Part shown: piece by piece, positions 1 through 12,044 of the stretch | Numbering within the stretch: the first letter of the stretch is position 1 | How the letters are laid out: each line of letters starts with the position of its first letter | Origin: Chimonanthus salicifolius | Lineage: Eukaryota; Streptophyta; Magnoliopsida; Laurales; Calycanthaceae | Assembly (NCBI GenBank): GCA_013350335.1 | Contig: CM023539.1 | Span: forward strand, 38,116,631-38,180,630 | Direction: 5' to 3' | DNA length: 64,000 bases | The notes under the pieces: model-generated | What the model saw: only the letters and a program-made list of their open reading frames with translations | Told to the model about the DNA's origin: nothing | Database searches by the model: none | Translations under genes and position numbers: made by a program

Positions 1-247
1 GGGGGACCCTGAGAGCAGAGGATGCCCAATCTGGCTAAAAAGTAGCCAGGTTGGCGTTGGGAGCATGTTGAGAGTCCCACATCGCCTATGTTGGTAGAAA
101 TCAAGCCAGTATATAAGCTTGGTTCTCCTTCATAGCACAATGCGTTTTGGGGGCCTCCTTCGGGTGAGTCCTCAATGCAAAGTCGTGTGAGTCCCGTCTC
201 TAGACCCAGAGCGGACAATATGTGCTAGGAAGGCGCGAGGTGTTACA
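1..247 (+). mobile_element. Short LTR-like element with snRNA-type USE/TATA promoter motifs
   Basis: The stretch from about 66 to 247 begins with TG and ends in GGTGTTACA, as an LTR does. It carries GTCCCACATCG (74-84), identical to the plant snRNA upstream sequence element, and TATATAAG (110-117) 25 bases further on. Motif order, spacing and the downstream text resemble the two shorter elements at 18877-19054 and 27682-27836, which lie in the opposite orientation. No matching 5-bp target duplication is visible around 66-247, so the left boundary is uncertain and bases 1-65 may belong to it. No protein is encoded. Confidence 0.5.
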
Positions 248-750
248 AGAACATGATAAATATGGCCTAAATCCTTCCAACTCACGGAGTCTAATCCCAA
301 ATTTCTTTTTCTACTTTTTAGGTTTTCAGTGCACAAATTTCCCTTTTTCTTAAAATACTAATATGACAATGATGGGTCAAAAATTTCAAACTCATCAAAC
401 AAAATCTTAAAATTCTTCTCTATTTTTTAGCCATTCCTAAACAACCTTTTAAAGACCACATCAATCACATGGCGAAGACCACATAAATGTGGGGTGAATG
501 AAGTTGCAACCCATCAATCACATGGCCCTTGCAGTCTCGATGATCAAGAGTCGCTGATTTTTCAAGGACCATAATTACATGGGCAAGATAATCAGATGAG
601 GGTCAAATTTCACCCACCCTTTAAAGATGTGGCTCCTACCCATCCCTTCCAGTCATGTCAAACCCATCCACATTAGATGACTAGGTGTCTCACCCAGGAT
701 TCTCACTGAATTTTAAATATGATAGCATGACAGTGATTCAGTCACCAGTC

Positions 751-772
751 AGAGAGAGAGAGAGAGAGAGAG
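751..772. repeat. (GA)n microsatellite
   Basis: About eleven AG units, uninterrupted, in the region downstream of exon 6 of the RER gene. No function is evident. Confidence 0.9.
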
Positions 773-960
773 TAGTTGACACAATATGGAGCTTTATTTT
801 TCAAGTTCAGATTCTTATTTTTACACTTTATATTTTTGGATTAGTTTTTAACCTTTAAAACTTGTTTTATAAGACAACGCATTGGACCAAGTACTGGTCC
901 TAACCAAATCATAACTCCCAATTCTGACGTAAGTATAGTCTAGGTATAGATAGAAGTGCT

Positions 961-1063
961 CCTATATATTTTTTTTTTTTTGAAGTCCCGAGGTGTCCAG
1001 ACATCGCACCCGACTAGTCATCGGGGTGTGTGAAACCCCCCTATCGCACACGAAGTGCTCCTA
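961..1063 (-). repeat. 3' fragment of tRNA-derived (Au-like) SINE
   Basis: A T-run at the left end is followed by GAGGTGTCC and CGACTAGTC, words shared with the fuller SINE at 12255-12461. On the minus strand this reads as the 3' end with its A-tail. The tRNA-like 5' part is absent, so this is a truncated copy. The family name is inferred from memory of plant Au-type SINEs. Confidence 0.45.
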
Positions 1064-1321
1064 TATATAACAAGACAATATCAAACATACTAGGCTTACA
1101 AAAGTCATGGTTGGTGCAATAAAAGGACTTAGAGGGTGCTGTAAAAGCTGAAGATTCTCTCTGACGGATCAGCCCTCAAATGCATCTCTAGCAATTATTA
1201 TACTAATGGAATAAGAAAATCCATATTGAAACTGTTATTCTTCTTCAACTCATAACTAATTTTATTAATGACAGGACACAAGAAGTGCACTGAGGAAACG
1301 ATATTGACCACAGCAACATAC

Positions 1322-1463
1322 CCTAAGATTGCTTGAAACAGCCATATAGATGCCATAAGCAACGCAAGTAGATAGCATGGGTAGATCCTCCACTTCTTCA
1401 GTAAAATCTTTGGCAACCTGCTTTTCTTGCATTAATTATGGCATTTGTCACACTTGTACCAAC
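1322..1463 (-). pseudogene. RER exon 6, with +1 frameshift
   Basis: The acceptor reads TTCCAG and the donor after AGG is GTATGT. The exon encodes VGTSVTNAIINARKA, then in another frame VAKDFTEEVEDLPMLSTCVA and GIYMAVSSNLR, which is the conserved hydrophobic DUF3411 segment ending in SSNLR. The exon is 142 bp, whereas the family reading needs 141: one extra C on the plus strand at 1417/1418 shifts the frame after KA. The splice sites are intact. Either the gene is decaying or this is an assembly error. A short ORF in the wrong frame here is not a separate gene. Confidence 0.8.
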
Positions 1464-2315
1464 CTGGAAGATAACTAATTCCATCACGTACCCAAAAAGT
1501 TTTACATGAAAAACACATGTGACTGAATTTTATTATAGCAATTAATTTGTTTGGTTTTTTCTAGATTTTTTTACATCATACAAATTATCATAATGGCTAT
1601 TAATTCTATTACATCTATCACAACAATTAAGTTCTCAAGTTATTATTTAACTTCTAATCAACTCATTATGGACAAGTCCAAAGAAATAAACTCCAAATGA
1701 AAATAACCTACAGGTTTCAAGTTCTACCACTCAAATAGGGCAATATAAGTAAATGAGAGGAGAAAGACATATAGTTCAAGTTGAAAATTGCAAAGTGACA
1801 AAAGAATTTATAGATGACTAGGATTAAGCTTAGATGATAAATATATAAAGATTATTATTTTTTAAAATAATCACAATATGGTTTTAATATCAAGTATAAA
1901 ATATGCAATATATATTAGTTACCATAGGTCCTAGAATTTTAATTCGGGTTTTGGGCAGGTTAGGCTCTAAGAATGCAAGGGTTGAAGAGTACATATAGCA
2001 AATCCAAGATGTGTGGACCTAGATTCACATTTTCAACTCCAACCAGGGGTAAAACATAAAGCCAGTCTATTTTCTTGAGTCAAGTTGTTTGGGTACCAAT
2101 TGCCATTCCCAACAAGAAGCTTGTGGCGTTTTTTCCCTTAAGATTGAACACACATGTAAACCACTCAAAATGGCATATTCAACAATATGCCCAAAATATG
2201 TGCCTGCAGCAAAGCATCAAAGGTATAGGAAGAACAACATAGCATTTTTAATAAACTACATGTGAGGCTTAATTTAAACTGCACAACCTTCTATATAATG
2301 AAAAGATTTGCCTAC

Positions 2316-2359
2316 CAGAGATGATCCCGTCCCGACTACAAAAGCTTTGCCCCATTTAG
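2316..2359 (-). pseudogene. RER exon 5, with -1 frameshift
   Basis: A short exon between TTTTATGCAG and GTAGGC. It reads LNGAKL, then VVGTGSSL in a shifted frame, matching the RNGAKLFAVGTxSSL stretch of RER3/RER4. The length is 44 bp, where 45 would keep phase 0 on both sides. The missing base falls in a T-run (plus-strand A-run at 2340-2343), leaving a premature TAG in the direct frame. Confidence 0.75.
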
Positions 2360-2486
2360 CTGCATAAAAGACTTAATATTATGAGTCCAAGGATTTTGTA
2401 AAAGCCAATTATGGATTTATTTTATCATTGAAGAGCTGAATCTATTGAGAGAACTGCCAATTAAACAGGCAAGTTTCTTTCCTTAC

Positions 2487-2539
2487 CACTATTGCTCCTA
2501 TTCTTTGTAAAATGAGTAGGATGATCCAGTCAAAGCAAT
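2487..2539 (-). pseudogene. RER exon 4, with -1 frameshift
   Basis: The acceptor is CTACACAG and the donor GTAAGG. The exon encodes ALTGSSYSF, then QRIGAIV after a one-base slip, matching the ALSGTSYTLLQRLGAI segment of the family. The length is 53 bp instead of the expected 54. The lost base lies in a T-run (plus-strand A-run at 2509-2512). The direct reading stops at a TAG four codons after SSYS. Confidence 0.75.
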
Positions 2540-2977
2540 CTGTGTAGAAAGTTCAACAATCAAATGAGTAATACAGTAATTTTAATGTTGTGGATACAAA
2601 TGTGCAAGATCTAATAGATCTCTGGCCAAATGCTTGCTGATTCTGTTTTGAAGGCCACTTTGCTTTGCCTCTAGAGTGGAACATTTCAGCGTTAATGAAA
2701 ATGGCTGAACATAGATAAAAGAAGTCTTGCGATTTTTCCTTTTTCCAAGTCTAATGGGAAAACATTGTACAATTAAATATAATAAAGAATACTAATAGAA
2801 ATATGCAATTTTGATAAATAAATGTGCCTTGAAAAATCTAGCTGAAACAGGGACCAGAATGTTTCAAAACCTTCCCTGTCTCAGTTCATCAGTTGAATGG
2901 AATGTTTCAGCTGTTCCAGTCAGAATAAACAGAGCTCACAACCATGCTCGTTAATTCAATAACTTCTAAACAATCAC

Positions 2978-3109
2978 CTGAAAGGCATTGTCGGGGCAGG
3001 AATGGAAAAACTTAGCAATAGCTCCAGCACTAACTGCAAGAGGAGGCCTGAGAGAAACTGTTGGAGCAGGAAGATAAACAAGCATAAAATCTGCAACTAT
3101 CGCCATCAC
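2978..3109 (-). CDS. RER exon 3 (intact)
   Basis: 132 bp, phase 0, between CATAG and GTGATT. It encodes 44 residues including VADFMLVYLPAPTVSLRP and FFHSCPDNAFQ, the most conserved core of the DUF3411/RETICULATA domain. The family is known as plastid-envelope proteins needed for normal leaf mesophyll and vein development; the biochemical role is not settled. This exon is open and well conserved, which argues that the gene was under selection until recently. Confidence 0.9.
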
Positions 3110-3595
3110 CTATGAATTGAAGTGAATTAGCAAGTGAAATAGACTAGGATGAAAAAAATCGAGGTTTTCAAAAGGCAAACAATGAATTTGCTATCTAATA
3201 TAGGAGCAGTTAGCAGCAAGTCAGCTAGAGGGTTCTTTCACTTTCATAGAATGTGCTAAATGTGTTGCATGCCCTTGGTGTTTGTTGGACTGAAAGGAAT
3301 AAAGTCAGTTGACCATTCAATCATTGGGTTTCTCCGTTTGCCACATTCAAAGCAAATGATTTTGAAAATTTTTCAGCTAAGAGAGCATCATGTCCTAAAA
3401 TTTCTTTTTAGATTTTTGTTTGCTAGTTTATGCATAATGATGGTTTAATCGGCAGTTTGTAGTTTCCCATTTTTACAAGCCTAAAGCCTTTTTGTTTACT
3501 TTTGCTGAAGCATCTCACTTTATCTTCTTCCTTGTTTTCAATAAATCTATAATGGTGATTTAGGGGGAAAAAGCAAGTAACCAAATTGGGTATCA

Positions 3596-3627
<32 letters not shown>

Positions 3628-4964
3628 AAGCAAATCATGGAGAACGGATTATCCAAAGAATTAAACGCTCCCTTTTGTCTTTACTGCACAAATTAGCTAA
3701 AGCAGGCACCGGCAAGTAGTAATTCATCGGTGAAAATGGAATCATAAGACAGATGAGTTGATTTTCTTGGTTTTACATGTCTAAATGCCCATCTTTTAAT
3801 GTCCAATACATTGTTGATTTCCTTCTCTAGAAGAAAAGGGAATTGTCTACAACACCACTAATCTAGAACGGCACAAGGCAAGAAAATAATTTTTTATTAC
3901 TGAAACCTTTTGGATCATGTTTTTATTACTGACACATTGCTGCTAAAAAGCAGAAACAAGTATTCATATCCTTGAATACTTGGACATCAAACAAATAAGA
4001 GAGCAAAGCAGCCATTGATCCTTCGTTGATAGAGAAAATGCAATTCATACTAAAAACATCTTGACTATATGCTATAAATGGAAGTTAGTAATAATATACT
4101 AAGAAAAGTGTTTGCTTGCTCATTAATTCATTAATCCACCATCATGAGTATTTTCTCTCAATTCATTTTCCTTTGTTTCCTTTCTGTTTCTCTCGAAGAA
4201 CTGTCAACATTTAGAAACAATATATTACAAGAATAGACAAATGAAGGCACAGTAACACCACGAAGAAGAATGTGTTTTCTTAATTCAATTATAAGAATGA
4301 GAAAATTTTGTTAATTGTCGTAAAGAAAAACAAGAAAGAATTTAACTAAATCAATTCAAGGCATCAAAAAACAGATCACTGTCGATTTGATGGAAAAGCT
4401 TGCTGCAACTGTGATAGTGAGAAAGGTGTTTGCTAGGAAATCTTGGTGACCTTAGCTGTGCATGAACTGAAGGAATCGGAGGATTTAGGTGACAAGTGTA
4501 GCTGTATTTCTTAAATCATTTAAGTAAATACTGGGAAATAAGAAGGATGTGAGATTCCAAAGAGAAATGGAAACAGCATCAAGATTCTGAAGTGGGATGG
4601 GCTGCAAGAACAAATACAACTGAGAACTTCTGGTTCCCCTTGTGCTATAATTATTCTTTTTTTATCTCTAAAACATGTCTACTGTATTCCTCCCAAGGAA
4701 CTAAAATTTCATTTGGAGTACAGTACTTCAATAAGAAAGTATTATCGGAATGATTCAGAAGATACGAAGAAATACCATTTGGTAATGGAAGTAGGTGTAT
4801 TGACCATTCAGTGAAGGTAGTCTCAGCATTCCTTCTATCTATCATCACACTAAAAGAGCTTCAGATACATGGAAAGCCAGTAGAGGGTGGTGACGGACTT
4901 TACTTTGTCTAGTGTCCAAAATGGGCATAAAATTATCTTTTTACAGGACATATGGGTTGGTTTT
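3110..4964 (-). other. Proximal part of intron 2, no recognisable element
   Basis: A+T-rich intron sequence of the RER gene. An (AAT)n microsatellite lies at about 3596-3628. The short ORFs here have no recognisable domain and I see no repeat borders. Confidence 0.5.
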
Positions 4965-5420
4965 ATTTATTTTTTTTTGAGAGTAACAAAAAAAAATTAT
5001 TGAGAAAGAGAGAGAAGAATGGCCTCAATGGAAAAATGAGGCTGAAACACCAGACTTATACATTGCATAAAGCATGAAAAGCATTAAGAAAGAACAGACC
5101 AGTCTCCTACAAAGTAATCCACCAAAAAATGTTTAAAAATGTCGGTCGAAAGTTCCTATTCGATGATAAACAACCTGATCCGCAAGATTAGATTGGATGA
5201 GGAGGCGGCTTTCCCATAAAAAATTCTCCTATTACACTCAAGCCAAACTGCCCAAATGATTGCAAGAGGTACCAGCTTCCAAACTGCCCAGCCTTTTTTG
5301 TGGAAAGGGCCCAACCCCCAACTATGAAGGAGGGTAATGAAAGAGGAGGGAAGCATCCAGAGGAAAAAAGGGAGAGAAAAAAAGGACCAGAATGGATTGG
5401 CAGTTTACCCCTTCATTTGA
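4965..5420 (-). mobile_element. 5'-truncated L1-like LINE fragment
   Basis: On the minus strand 5356-5156 reads a tryptophan-rich stretch with PLAIIWAVWLECNRRIF, the signature that follows the RVT zinc-binding domain in plant L1-type LINEs. The plus-strand T-run near 4967-4978 is the A-tail. No RT core is present; the copy is heavily 5'-truncated and sits in intron 2 in the same sense as the host gene. Confidence 0.65.
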
Positions 5421-6317
5421 AATACCAGCTTATTTAGTTTGTCTATAAATAAAGATGGTACAATTGCTGATTTTGTTGGTGAGATACATAGAGGTCGAGT
5501 TTTTTTCTTTTTGCAATTTTAAGAGAAATATAAGGGATGAAGAGATTATTGTTATCTTACTATGAATTGGTTATAAAATTCTGAAGCCCCCCACTAGCAG
5601 CTCCTTTACAGTTGCATCTTTCTATGGCCAATTACTCATATTTTGAACACTTCAATACCTCCAACTTCATAGGAATCTAGTACTCCTCCAATATTAACAG
5701 CATTTTGTTGGGTTGCAGCTTTAGATTCTCGCCATTGCTCCATCAAGGAGCAAGAAATATATTATTGTGAATGCTTATTCTAAGGAAATTTAAGACTCCT
5801 CTTTCTTTGGAAGGATTATTTTTGTTAGAGCCACAGTTAATCTGTGTCTCCTGTGTTGTTAATTCCGTGACTGAGCCCTGAATCTTGCTTTTGGAAGATC
5901 GCAGCAGTTGAATCAAGGTTTGAAGACTGGAAGCAATGGATGGAAGGCTGTGCTCAAAGAAGTAAACTCCCGTTTATGGCAATCATTTCAGGTAAAAAGG
6001 ACCATAGTTTTACCTTGAAAGGCCCTGAATCAATTGGACAATTTGGAATTTAATTTTTGGATCTTTTGGAGCCAAATCAGCTCTAAGTGTCTTTGACCTG
6101 AAACAGGGTGTTCGGTTCACCAATACCCAAGATTGGTCATCCGATCCAAGATCGGATGATCCTCGGTCCAACGACAAAAGATCGGATCATTTTTTAGTAG
6201 CTGGAATCTCAGTCAGAATCATTTGCTTTTGATCAATTGTCCAAAGTTTTTCATCAGACGTCCAATGGTCGATTGGTCGACCGACAGTTTGCTTCAGATC
6301 ATTTGTCAGAGGGGGAA
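5421..6317 (+). other. Possible internal tail of an LTR element, with polypurine tract
   Basis: No protein domain is readable. The segment ends in AGAGGGGGAA directly before a TGTTGAGAC start, the expected layout of a polypurine tract and a 3' LTR. From about 6115 to 6310 it is rich in reiterated GATCGGAT/GATCC words. Confidence 0.4.
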
Positions 6318-8895
6318 TGTTGAGACATGAAAAATGACATTTTTACCCCTGATTATTGGACTAGTTAGCCTTCTATTTTGTATATATTAGATACAATTAA
6401 TGTTGTTTGTTAGTTTTGTAAATAAATTTGAAAAATTCAGGAAATCAATAAAAAACCAGTGGAAAATTGCAAGATTTGTTCTTAAATTGGAAGACCTAGA
6501 ATTTTTAATAATTAATTTCAGACCACTTTAGGATTTTAATTGTAAATTGATTAATCTGGATCCAATTATGAGAGTCTAGATTAATTCAATAATTTTAGAT
6601 TTTAAGTGGTGAGTTAATTATTTTAATTCTAGAGCGATAAGCTGCAATTCAAGGGCCAGAGTCTAAATATCAAATACATGGGCCAGAAATCCACTTCCAT
6701 TGGGCCAAGCCATGCTCCACATGCCAGACATTGGGCCAAGCTCAAGTAATCCATGCGCATTTCACAAGTGGGCCAGGCCAATGTGCAAGTCCAAGTCCAA
6801 CAAGCCAAAGTTCAAGTCCATGTGCTCAAGTCCAATTGAGGTCCAACTACCCAAGACCCTGTGATCCAATACCCTATGTTCGAATTCCACTGTAAAACAT
6901 TAAGTCCACACGCCCCTCTCTAGCCTTCTCCATACACATATCATATCCACCCTCCGTTTAGTCATCCTTTAATCCAAACCATTCATTTCATACATGACAT
7001 TAGGTAAACCCTAGAGCCAACCTTTTCTTAATCCATTGCATACACATTTCATATTAGATCTAGGCCATCTATTTCATCTTCCATCTAGGACAACCTTTAA
7101 ATCACAACCCGCCATGCATAATCTTATCATTTATAAAATTCATCTTAACCATTTATCCTTAGAACCATTAGATTTAGAACCAATTAATCTAAGCCATCCA
7201 TCCAAAGCCTCCATAAAACCCTAGGATTAATTTAACTTGCATTCCAAGCAACTCCAACCCCATCCATTCGAATTTGCCAAGTCACCACCACCTCACGCGA
7301 TTTTATCAAATCTCCATCCACTCCATGCGAATTTCACACATCCATACCCTAGCCACATCATCTCTCATTCATCCAACCATTCATTCACCTTAACTTTAGA
7401 TCTCATCCATTCATATCATGTATTGCATTAAAACCCTAATCCATGTGCAAAATTCACCCATACCCAATCCAATCCCTACATATTCGAATTCCATACTTGC
7501 ACTCCAAGTCAGCTTGATCTCCAAGCCACAAAATTTGACCAGCCCTAAACCCTAATCTCTTTCATTTTTAAATCACATCCATCCATATTTCATGAGATTT
7601 AATCCAAGCCTTTCAATCATCACCTAAACCAAGATTAAATCTTAGCCATCCATTTTAACCTAAGGCCTATAAATAGAGCACTGCACCATAGTTAAAATCG
7701 AACTAGGTCATGAGCTGAAGAACACATTGGAGTTGGAGCACTGAGAAGACAAGAGAGGAGCTAAATTCGAATATTTGCCAAGTAAGATATTATTTTGTAA
7801 ATTTTATTTTTAATCTATGTCTTTGATGTACTTTTCCAAAGAGTTGTAATTTTTCCATTTAATAAATTTGAGATTAGCTTTTAGAATCCTAGAACATCCA
7901 ATTTTCAAGTTTCCTTGATGATTGTCTGATTTATTTTTAATTTTCTATTCTTTGTTTAATTAATTGGACATAATGAAATAGTTAGATCTTGAATTTAATT
8001 GTTTAAATCTAAGGATCTAAGGTTCATTTAATTAAATTAAGGAATATGGACTTTAATTATGATGAAGGATTTGAATTGAAACTTGGACTTTTAGGCGAAT
8101 TTCAGATCTAGATCTCTTGTTTATTAATAATTTTTGGATATAATGTTTGATGATGGCTATGAATGATCTACTCCACCTGTAAAATATGTTTTGTTTTGTT
8201 ATGTTATTTACTTTAATTGTCAATTTATTTTCCTTGCTTTTTTTTTGTTTTGTTATGTTATTTATTTTAATTGTTTGATTCAATTTACTTTCATTGCTTT
8301 ACTTTGTTGTTTATTTATTGTGTATTACATTGTATTCAATCCACTCTCTCTCAAGATTTGTTAACTAGGTTGGAGATATGATATTTTGATCTTAAAACAT
8401 GTGATTTTGAATTAAGTTGAGATGACTATTCTTTTTTCTTTTTTTAAACATTAACAACTTAGATTCATTAAAAAGGAAGATGTACAAAGGAAGGAACTGA
8501 GTATAGGAGAAATATGCTCAGAACGAAAAAGAAGAACAAGAAATATAAATACAAGGGAAAGCAAAAAAAAAGGGGAAAAGATACATCCAAAAACCACCCC
8601 ACACCAAAACCAAAGGGGGGCCCAAAACCCCTAACTCCTAAGGCTGGCAAGAGGAAAAAATTCCAAAGCCGGTGTTTGTAAATGAACCCCATCTTTCGCC
8701 AAGTAGTCTGCAACACAGTTTGCTAAACGAGGAGTATGAGTGAACGTGATACCACCCATTCTGCACAATCTTCAAATGTCCCTAGCAATACAAACCAACC
8801 TCCACGGGAGGAAATTTCCTATTACTAGCCCAGGAGATGGCATTAGTTGAGTCACCTTCGATAATGAGATTACCTCTCCTACACCTAGACCAAAC

Positions 8896-9747
8896 CTAAA
8901 GTGTTCTCAGTTCAGTGTCATTTGATTCCATTGACCCTATTGATTTTAAAAAAGCTGCCAACATTCTACCCCTATAGTCATGAAGCACTTCACCAATTCC
9001 TGCCAGCCCGGGTTTGCCCCTAGCTGTGTCATCCACATTGAATTTATATGAACCTAGGGATGGCACAACCCACTTGATCGAGCGCTTGCCAACTCTACCA
9101 ACCCCTTTCATACACCTATCCCAAGACAAATAAAAATCCTCTGGAATTAGGCCATGAAATTCTTTACACATAGACAACCAACCAATCACCTGCCACTTTC
9201 CCCATTCAAACACATCTCTAGGATTCTCTCTCTTATCCTCAAAGATCCTCCCATTGCGCTCTTTCCAAATTGCCCAAAAGACTGCAAACGGAACCATATT
9301 CCAAACCACTCTATGTCTGCCTCTGAAGGGCCACCCCATCCAAGCCACCAATAACTCCTCCACTCTAGTACCTAGAGCCCACGAACATCCAAACAACCCT
9401 AGAAACAAATACCACATAACCCTGGTGAAGTGGCACTTGCACAACAAATGGTCCACCGACTCCACTTCGTTCTCGCACAATGTACAAACAGTCGTAGCTA
9501 CATCTGGAATAACGCCTTTTCTCCTAAGATTGTGTCTCACAAGGATCCTTTTTTTCAAAGCCGTCCATACAAAGAATTGGATTCTAGGGGGAATCTTGTT
9601 GTTCCAAGCCATATTGCAAATAGGAGGTGATAATGAATTTGCAGCATATGAAGATCGCAAGATTGATTTTACTGAGAAAGACCCCGACGACTCCACAAAC
9701 CAAATCCACTTATCCCCATCCTGAATTGATGCGGTGCATCTCAGCAC
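8896..9747 (-). pseudogene. LINE ORF2 fragment: RVT zinc-binding plus RNase H start
   Basis: A 283-codon open stretch. Residues about 10-40 contain DGDKWIWFVESSGSFSVKS, the usual lead-in to the zinc-binding region. CTLCENEVESVDHLLCKC (about residues 87-104) supplies the C-x2-C...H...C ligands. FAVFWAIWKERNGRIF follows, and KFNVDDTARGKPGLAGIGEV near the C-terminus is the start of a RVT_3-type RNase H, with the usual D-x-A/E pattern altered. The first residues come from the neighbouring insertion, so this is not a true start. The protein would belong to the LINE ribonucleoprotein; here it is a relic. Confidence 0.8.
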
Positions 9748-10620
9748 CTCCCATTTTCAAATTCTTGTTATTTTCGTGTTTTATTTTTAGATAGGGTTTT
9801 TTAGTAATTAGAAATTAGGATTTTCTATTTTCAGTGAGTTTATTTTCGTTTTAATCTATTTTTAGGAGTTTCTTTATTTAAGATGGTATCTCTTATAAAA
9901 GCCCTCTCTTGTAAGCATTATAAGAACGATTAATGAAATAAAGATTGAGATTTTCGCAAGATACATGTGCAAGGTGCAATTTTCAGATCGTGGGAGTAAT
10001 TCCTTGAAGCGAGAGACTTGGCGTGAGGCCATACATCTTCTTCAAGTACTCTTTATCTTCCTCTATCCCTCTTCTTCACTCTATTGTCCTTTTCATTTTC
10101 TTCTTTGCTGCCCTTTGTTACAGAACTAGCTCCGTCCCTCCTCCCTGCTTCATATCCTTCTTTCCACCCCTCCCTTGATTCCCTCCTGCCGTTGTGCCTC
10201 CAAAACCCTCCCTCTGCTGTCGCCGCTTCTCCCCAGACCCATTTAGACTCTCCCGTTTAACCTAAACCCCTTCTGGCCTTGTCGTTTCCATATCCCTTTT
10301 CCGCCGCCCCTCTGCACCATCGCAAGCCACCCCTCTCCGTCTTTCTCTTACCTTCCTTTCATTCGTTTTTACCCTAGTAGCCCACTATACCCACATGCCT
10401 AAGTCATAACTTAATAACCTCACTTTTTTTCTCATTATTTACATATTATTCCCTCTTTATATGCTATTTCTCTCATACCACCCATTTAAATCCATTTCAA
10501 CTCATTATATTAATTAATTGCATATATTAATTCAGTTTTTAATTTCAGCCCATGTTAGTTTTAGGGTGCATTATTTTCATCCCTTTTAGTTTTTAGGCAA
10601 CCAAATTTAGGCATTTAGGA
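9726..10620 (+). mobile_element. LTR-like insertion within the LINE
   Basis: The LINE reading breaks at about 10621 and resumes at about 9725. The inserted DNA starts TGATGCGGTGC, is A+T-rich, contains a TATA-like CTTATAAAAG (9891-9900) and an AATGAAATAAAG polyadenylation-like signal, then a pyrimidine-rich stretch. This looks like an LTR followed by leader. No polypurine tract, second LTR or clear target duplication was found, so the class is tentative. Confidence 0.4.
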
Positions 10621-11219
10621 TCACCCTATACCTTGTCCTACATCATCAATCCACAGTCTGGTATCACTTAGGATTCCTAACAAAGCTTGGTGGGTGACAT
10701 CCTCAAAGTCCCGCAAGGTCCTTCTAAAGGAAATTAACCACTGAGGTGAATCATTGACGTCACTATAATAATCGCTGATTAAAGCATCCCTCTTAAGGGC
10801 CACCCTAAATAATCTAGGAAATACTACCATTAATTGTCTCTCCCCCAACTAGATATTTTTCCAGAACAACACCCTCGATCCATTGCCAACCTGCAACCTA
10901 ATCTCCCTTTGAAACATTTCCCCAACCATTCCTACCCCGTTCCCAATCTTCATTAAAGCTTTTACTACAGACGAACCTTCCCTAGCAGCTCTAATACCTA
11001 ATCTCCATTCCCGAGCTCTTCCATGCCATACCTCACTATTAAAAACTTCCTCCAAAGGGCCTCTTTCTCCAAAGTAAATCTCCACAACCACTTACTTAGA
11101 AGGGCATGATTCCTATCTCTGATACTGTAAATCCCCAAATCACCCTTCGTCTTCATGTCTCTAGCCTCTTCCCGTTTCACTAGGTGGATTTTCCTCATGT
11201 TCTCCTTCCCTTCCCACAA
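10621..11219 (-). pseudogene. LINE ORF2 fragment: RT C-terminal region, frameshifted
   Basis: Three overlapping minus-strand reading frames (11219-10998, 11091-10849, 10848-10621) carry consecutive pieces of an L1 ORF2: WEGKENMRKIHLVKREEA, then a VGNGSRVLFWKN motif, then FPRLFRVALKRDALISDYYS. The changes of frame show accumulated indels. This is the C-terminal part of a reverse transcriptase, not a host gene. Confidence 0.75.
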
Positions 11220-11776
11220 GAAGTCTCTTCGAATTTTTTTAACCTTTTTGCCACCCCTTTAGGAATTTCGAGCAAAGAGAGATAATATGTGAGAAGATTC
11301 ACCAGGCATGAATTAATTAGAATCAATTTACCCCAATTGAGAGGTAAGATTTACTCCAAGCATTCAACTTTTTTAAAATCCTTTCTAGGACAGGTTCCCA
11401 AAACACTTTTGATCTCGGATTCCCACCTACTGGCAATCCAAGGTATGTAAAAGGAATCTTGTTTTACCATTTTAATAAAAGATGATGGATTTGATTTAGA
11501 TATTTTATTTTGTTAAATTCAAAGGTTAGATAATGATGTTAACTTCGATTTTCTAGATCTAAGTTTTACTAAATTAAAATTATAATTTCATGTATTAGAA
11601 TTCTTTTTCACATTTAGATTTAATTCTATGTCTTAAGATCACATCTTTTTAAAGGTACCAATTTAATTTTTAAGCATATACTTTGTGATTTCCTTTGGGT
11701 TCGACCTCGCACTCATATGCTATGCTATTAAATGGTTTGTGCGCTTGCGAGTAATAAATTTAAAATTTGCACAACA

Positions 11777-12040
11777 GGGTTGTTTTCAATACAGTAGACA
11801 ATATCCCATAATCACATCCCAGGATCTCTTGATTGCACTAAATATGAAGCCCTACACAGGTACGCTACCAGAAAGGAGTATGAGGAAAGCCACTCTCCCT
11901 ATCTGTGTGCAAACACACACATTTTATTTTTGTTTGGTTAATGACTCTAGGCTTTGATGCTTACATGCTAGTCCATATAAGTTTCTATATTCATCACTCA
12001 AAAATGAGCTTCTACATGTTCTATGTGAGATTTCGTGTTT
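11777..12040. other. Intron 2, nothing recognised
   Basis: Unique-looking intron sequence; a 90-codon ORF overlaps it but shows no domain or codon-use signal. Confidence 0.4.
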
Positions 12041-12044
12041 GCTT

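Larger units (their letters stand above)
8435..11460 (-). mobile_element. L1-like LINE, 5'-truncated and interrupted
   Basis: On the minus strand the element runs from the end of the RT domain (about 11450) to an A-tail (plus-strand T-run near 8430-8450). Recognisable parts in order are YLGLPVGGNPRSKVFW with the RT C-terminus, a linker with SKWLWRFTLEKEALWR, a zinc-binding domain with CTLCENEVESVDHLLCKC, and an RNase H start. Frameshifts and an insertion of about 0.9 kb (9726-10620) disable it. It lies in intron 2 in the sense of the host gene. Confidence 0.8.
6318..11776 (+). mobile_element. Long LTR, split by a LINE insertion
   Basis: The start TGTTGAGACATG follows a polypurine tract, and the probable end TTTGCACAACA is at 11776. 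The two parts are 6318 to about 8430 and about 11462-11776; the LINE lies between. A TATA-like CTATAAATAG at about 7669 has the right position for an LTR promoter. The 6900-7660 section is unusually rich in CCAT and CCTAA words and has no coding capacity. The right border is inferred from the TG...CA rule only, with no matching target duplication seen. Confidence 0.5.

Noticed and set aside
1..1321. Search for the final RER exon
   Set aside because: No match to the expected C-terminal segment on the minus strand; it must lie outside the window.
7540..7560. Telomere-like CCCTAAACCCTAA
   Set aside because: Only about two units, within a CCTAA-rich LTR; not an interstitial telomere array.
9254..9724. 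Plus-strand 156-codon ORF
   Set aside because: It is the complement of the LINE zinc-binding region, which reads convincingly on the minus strand.
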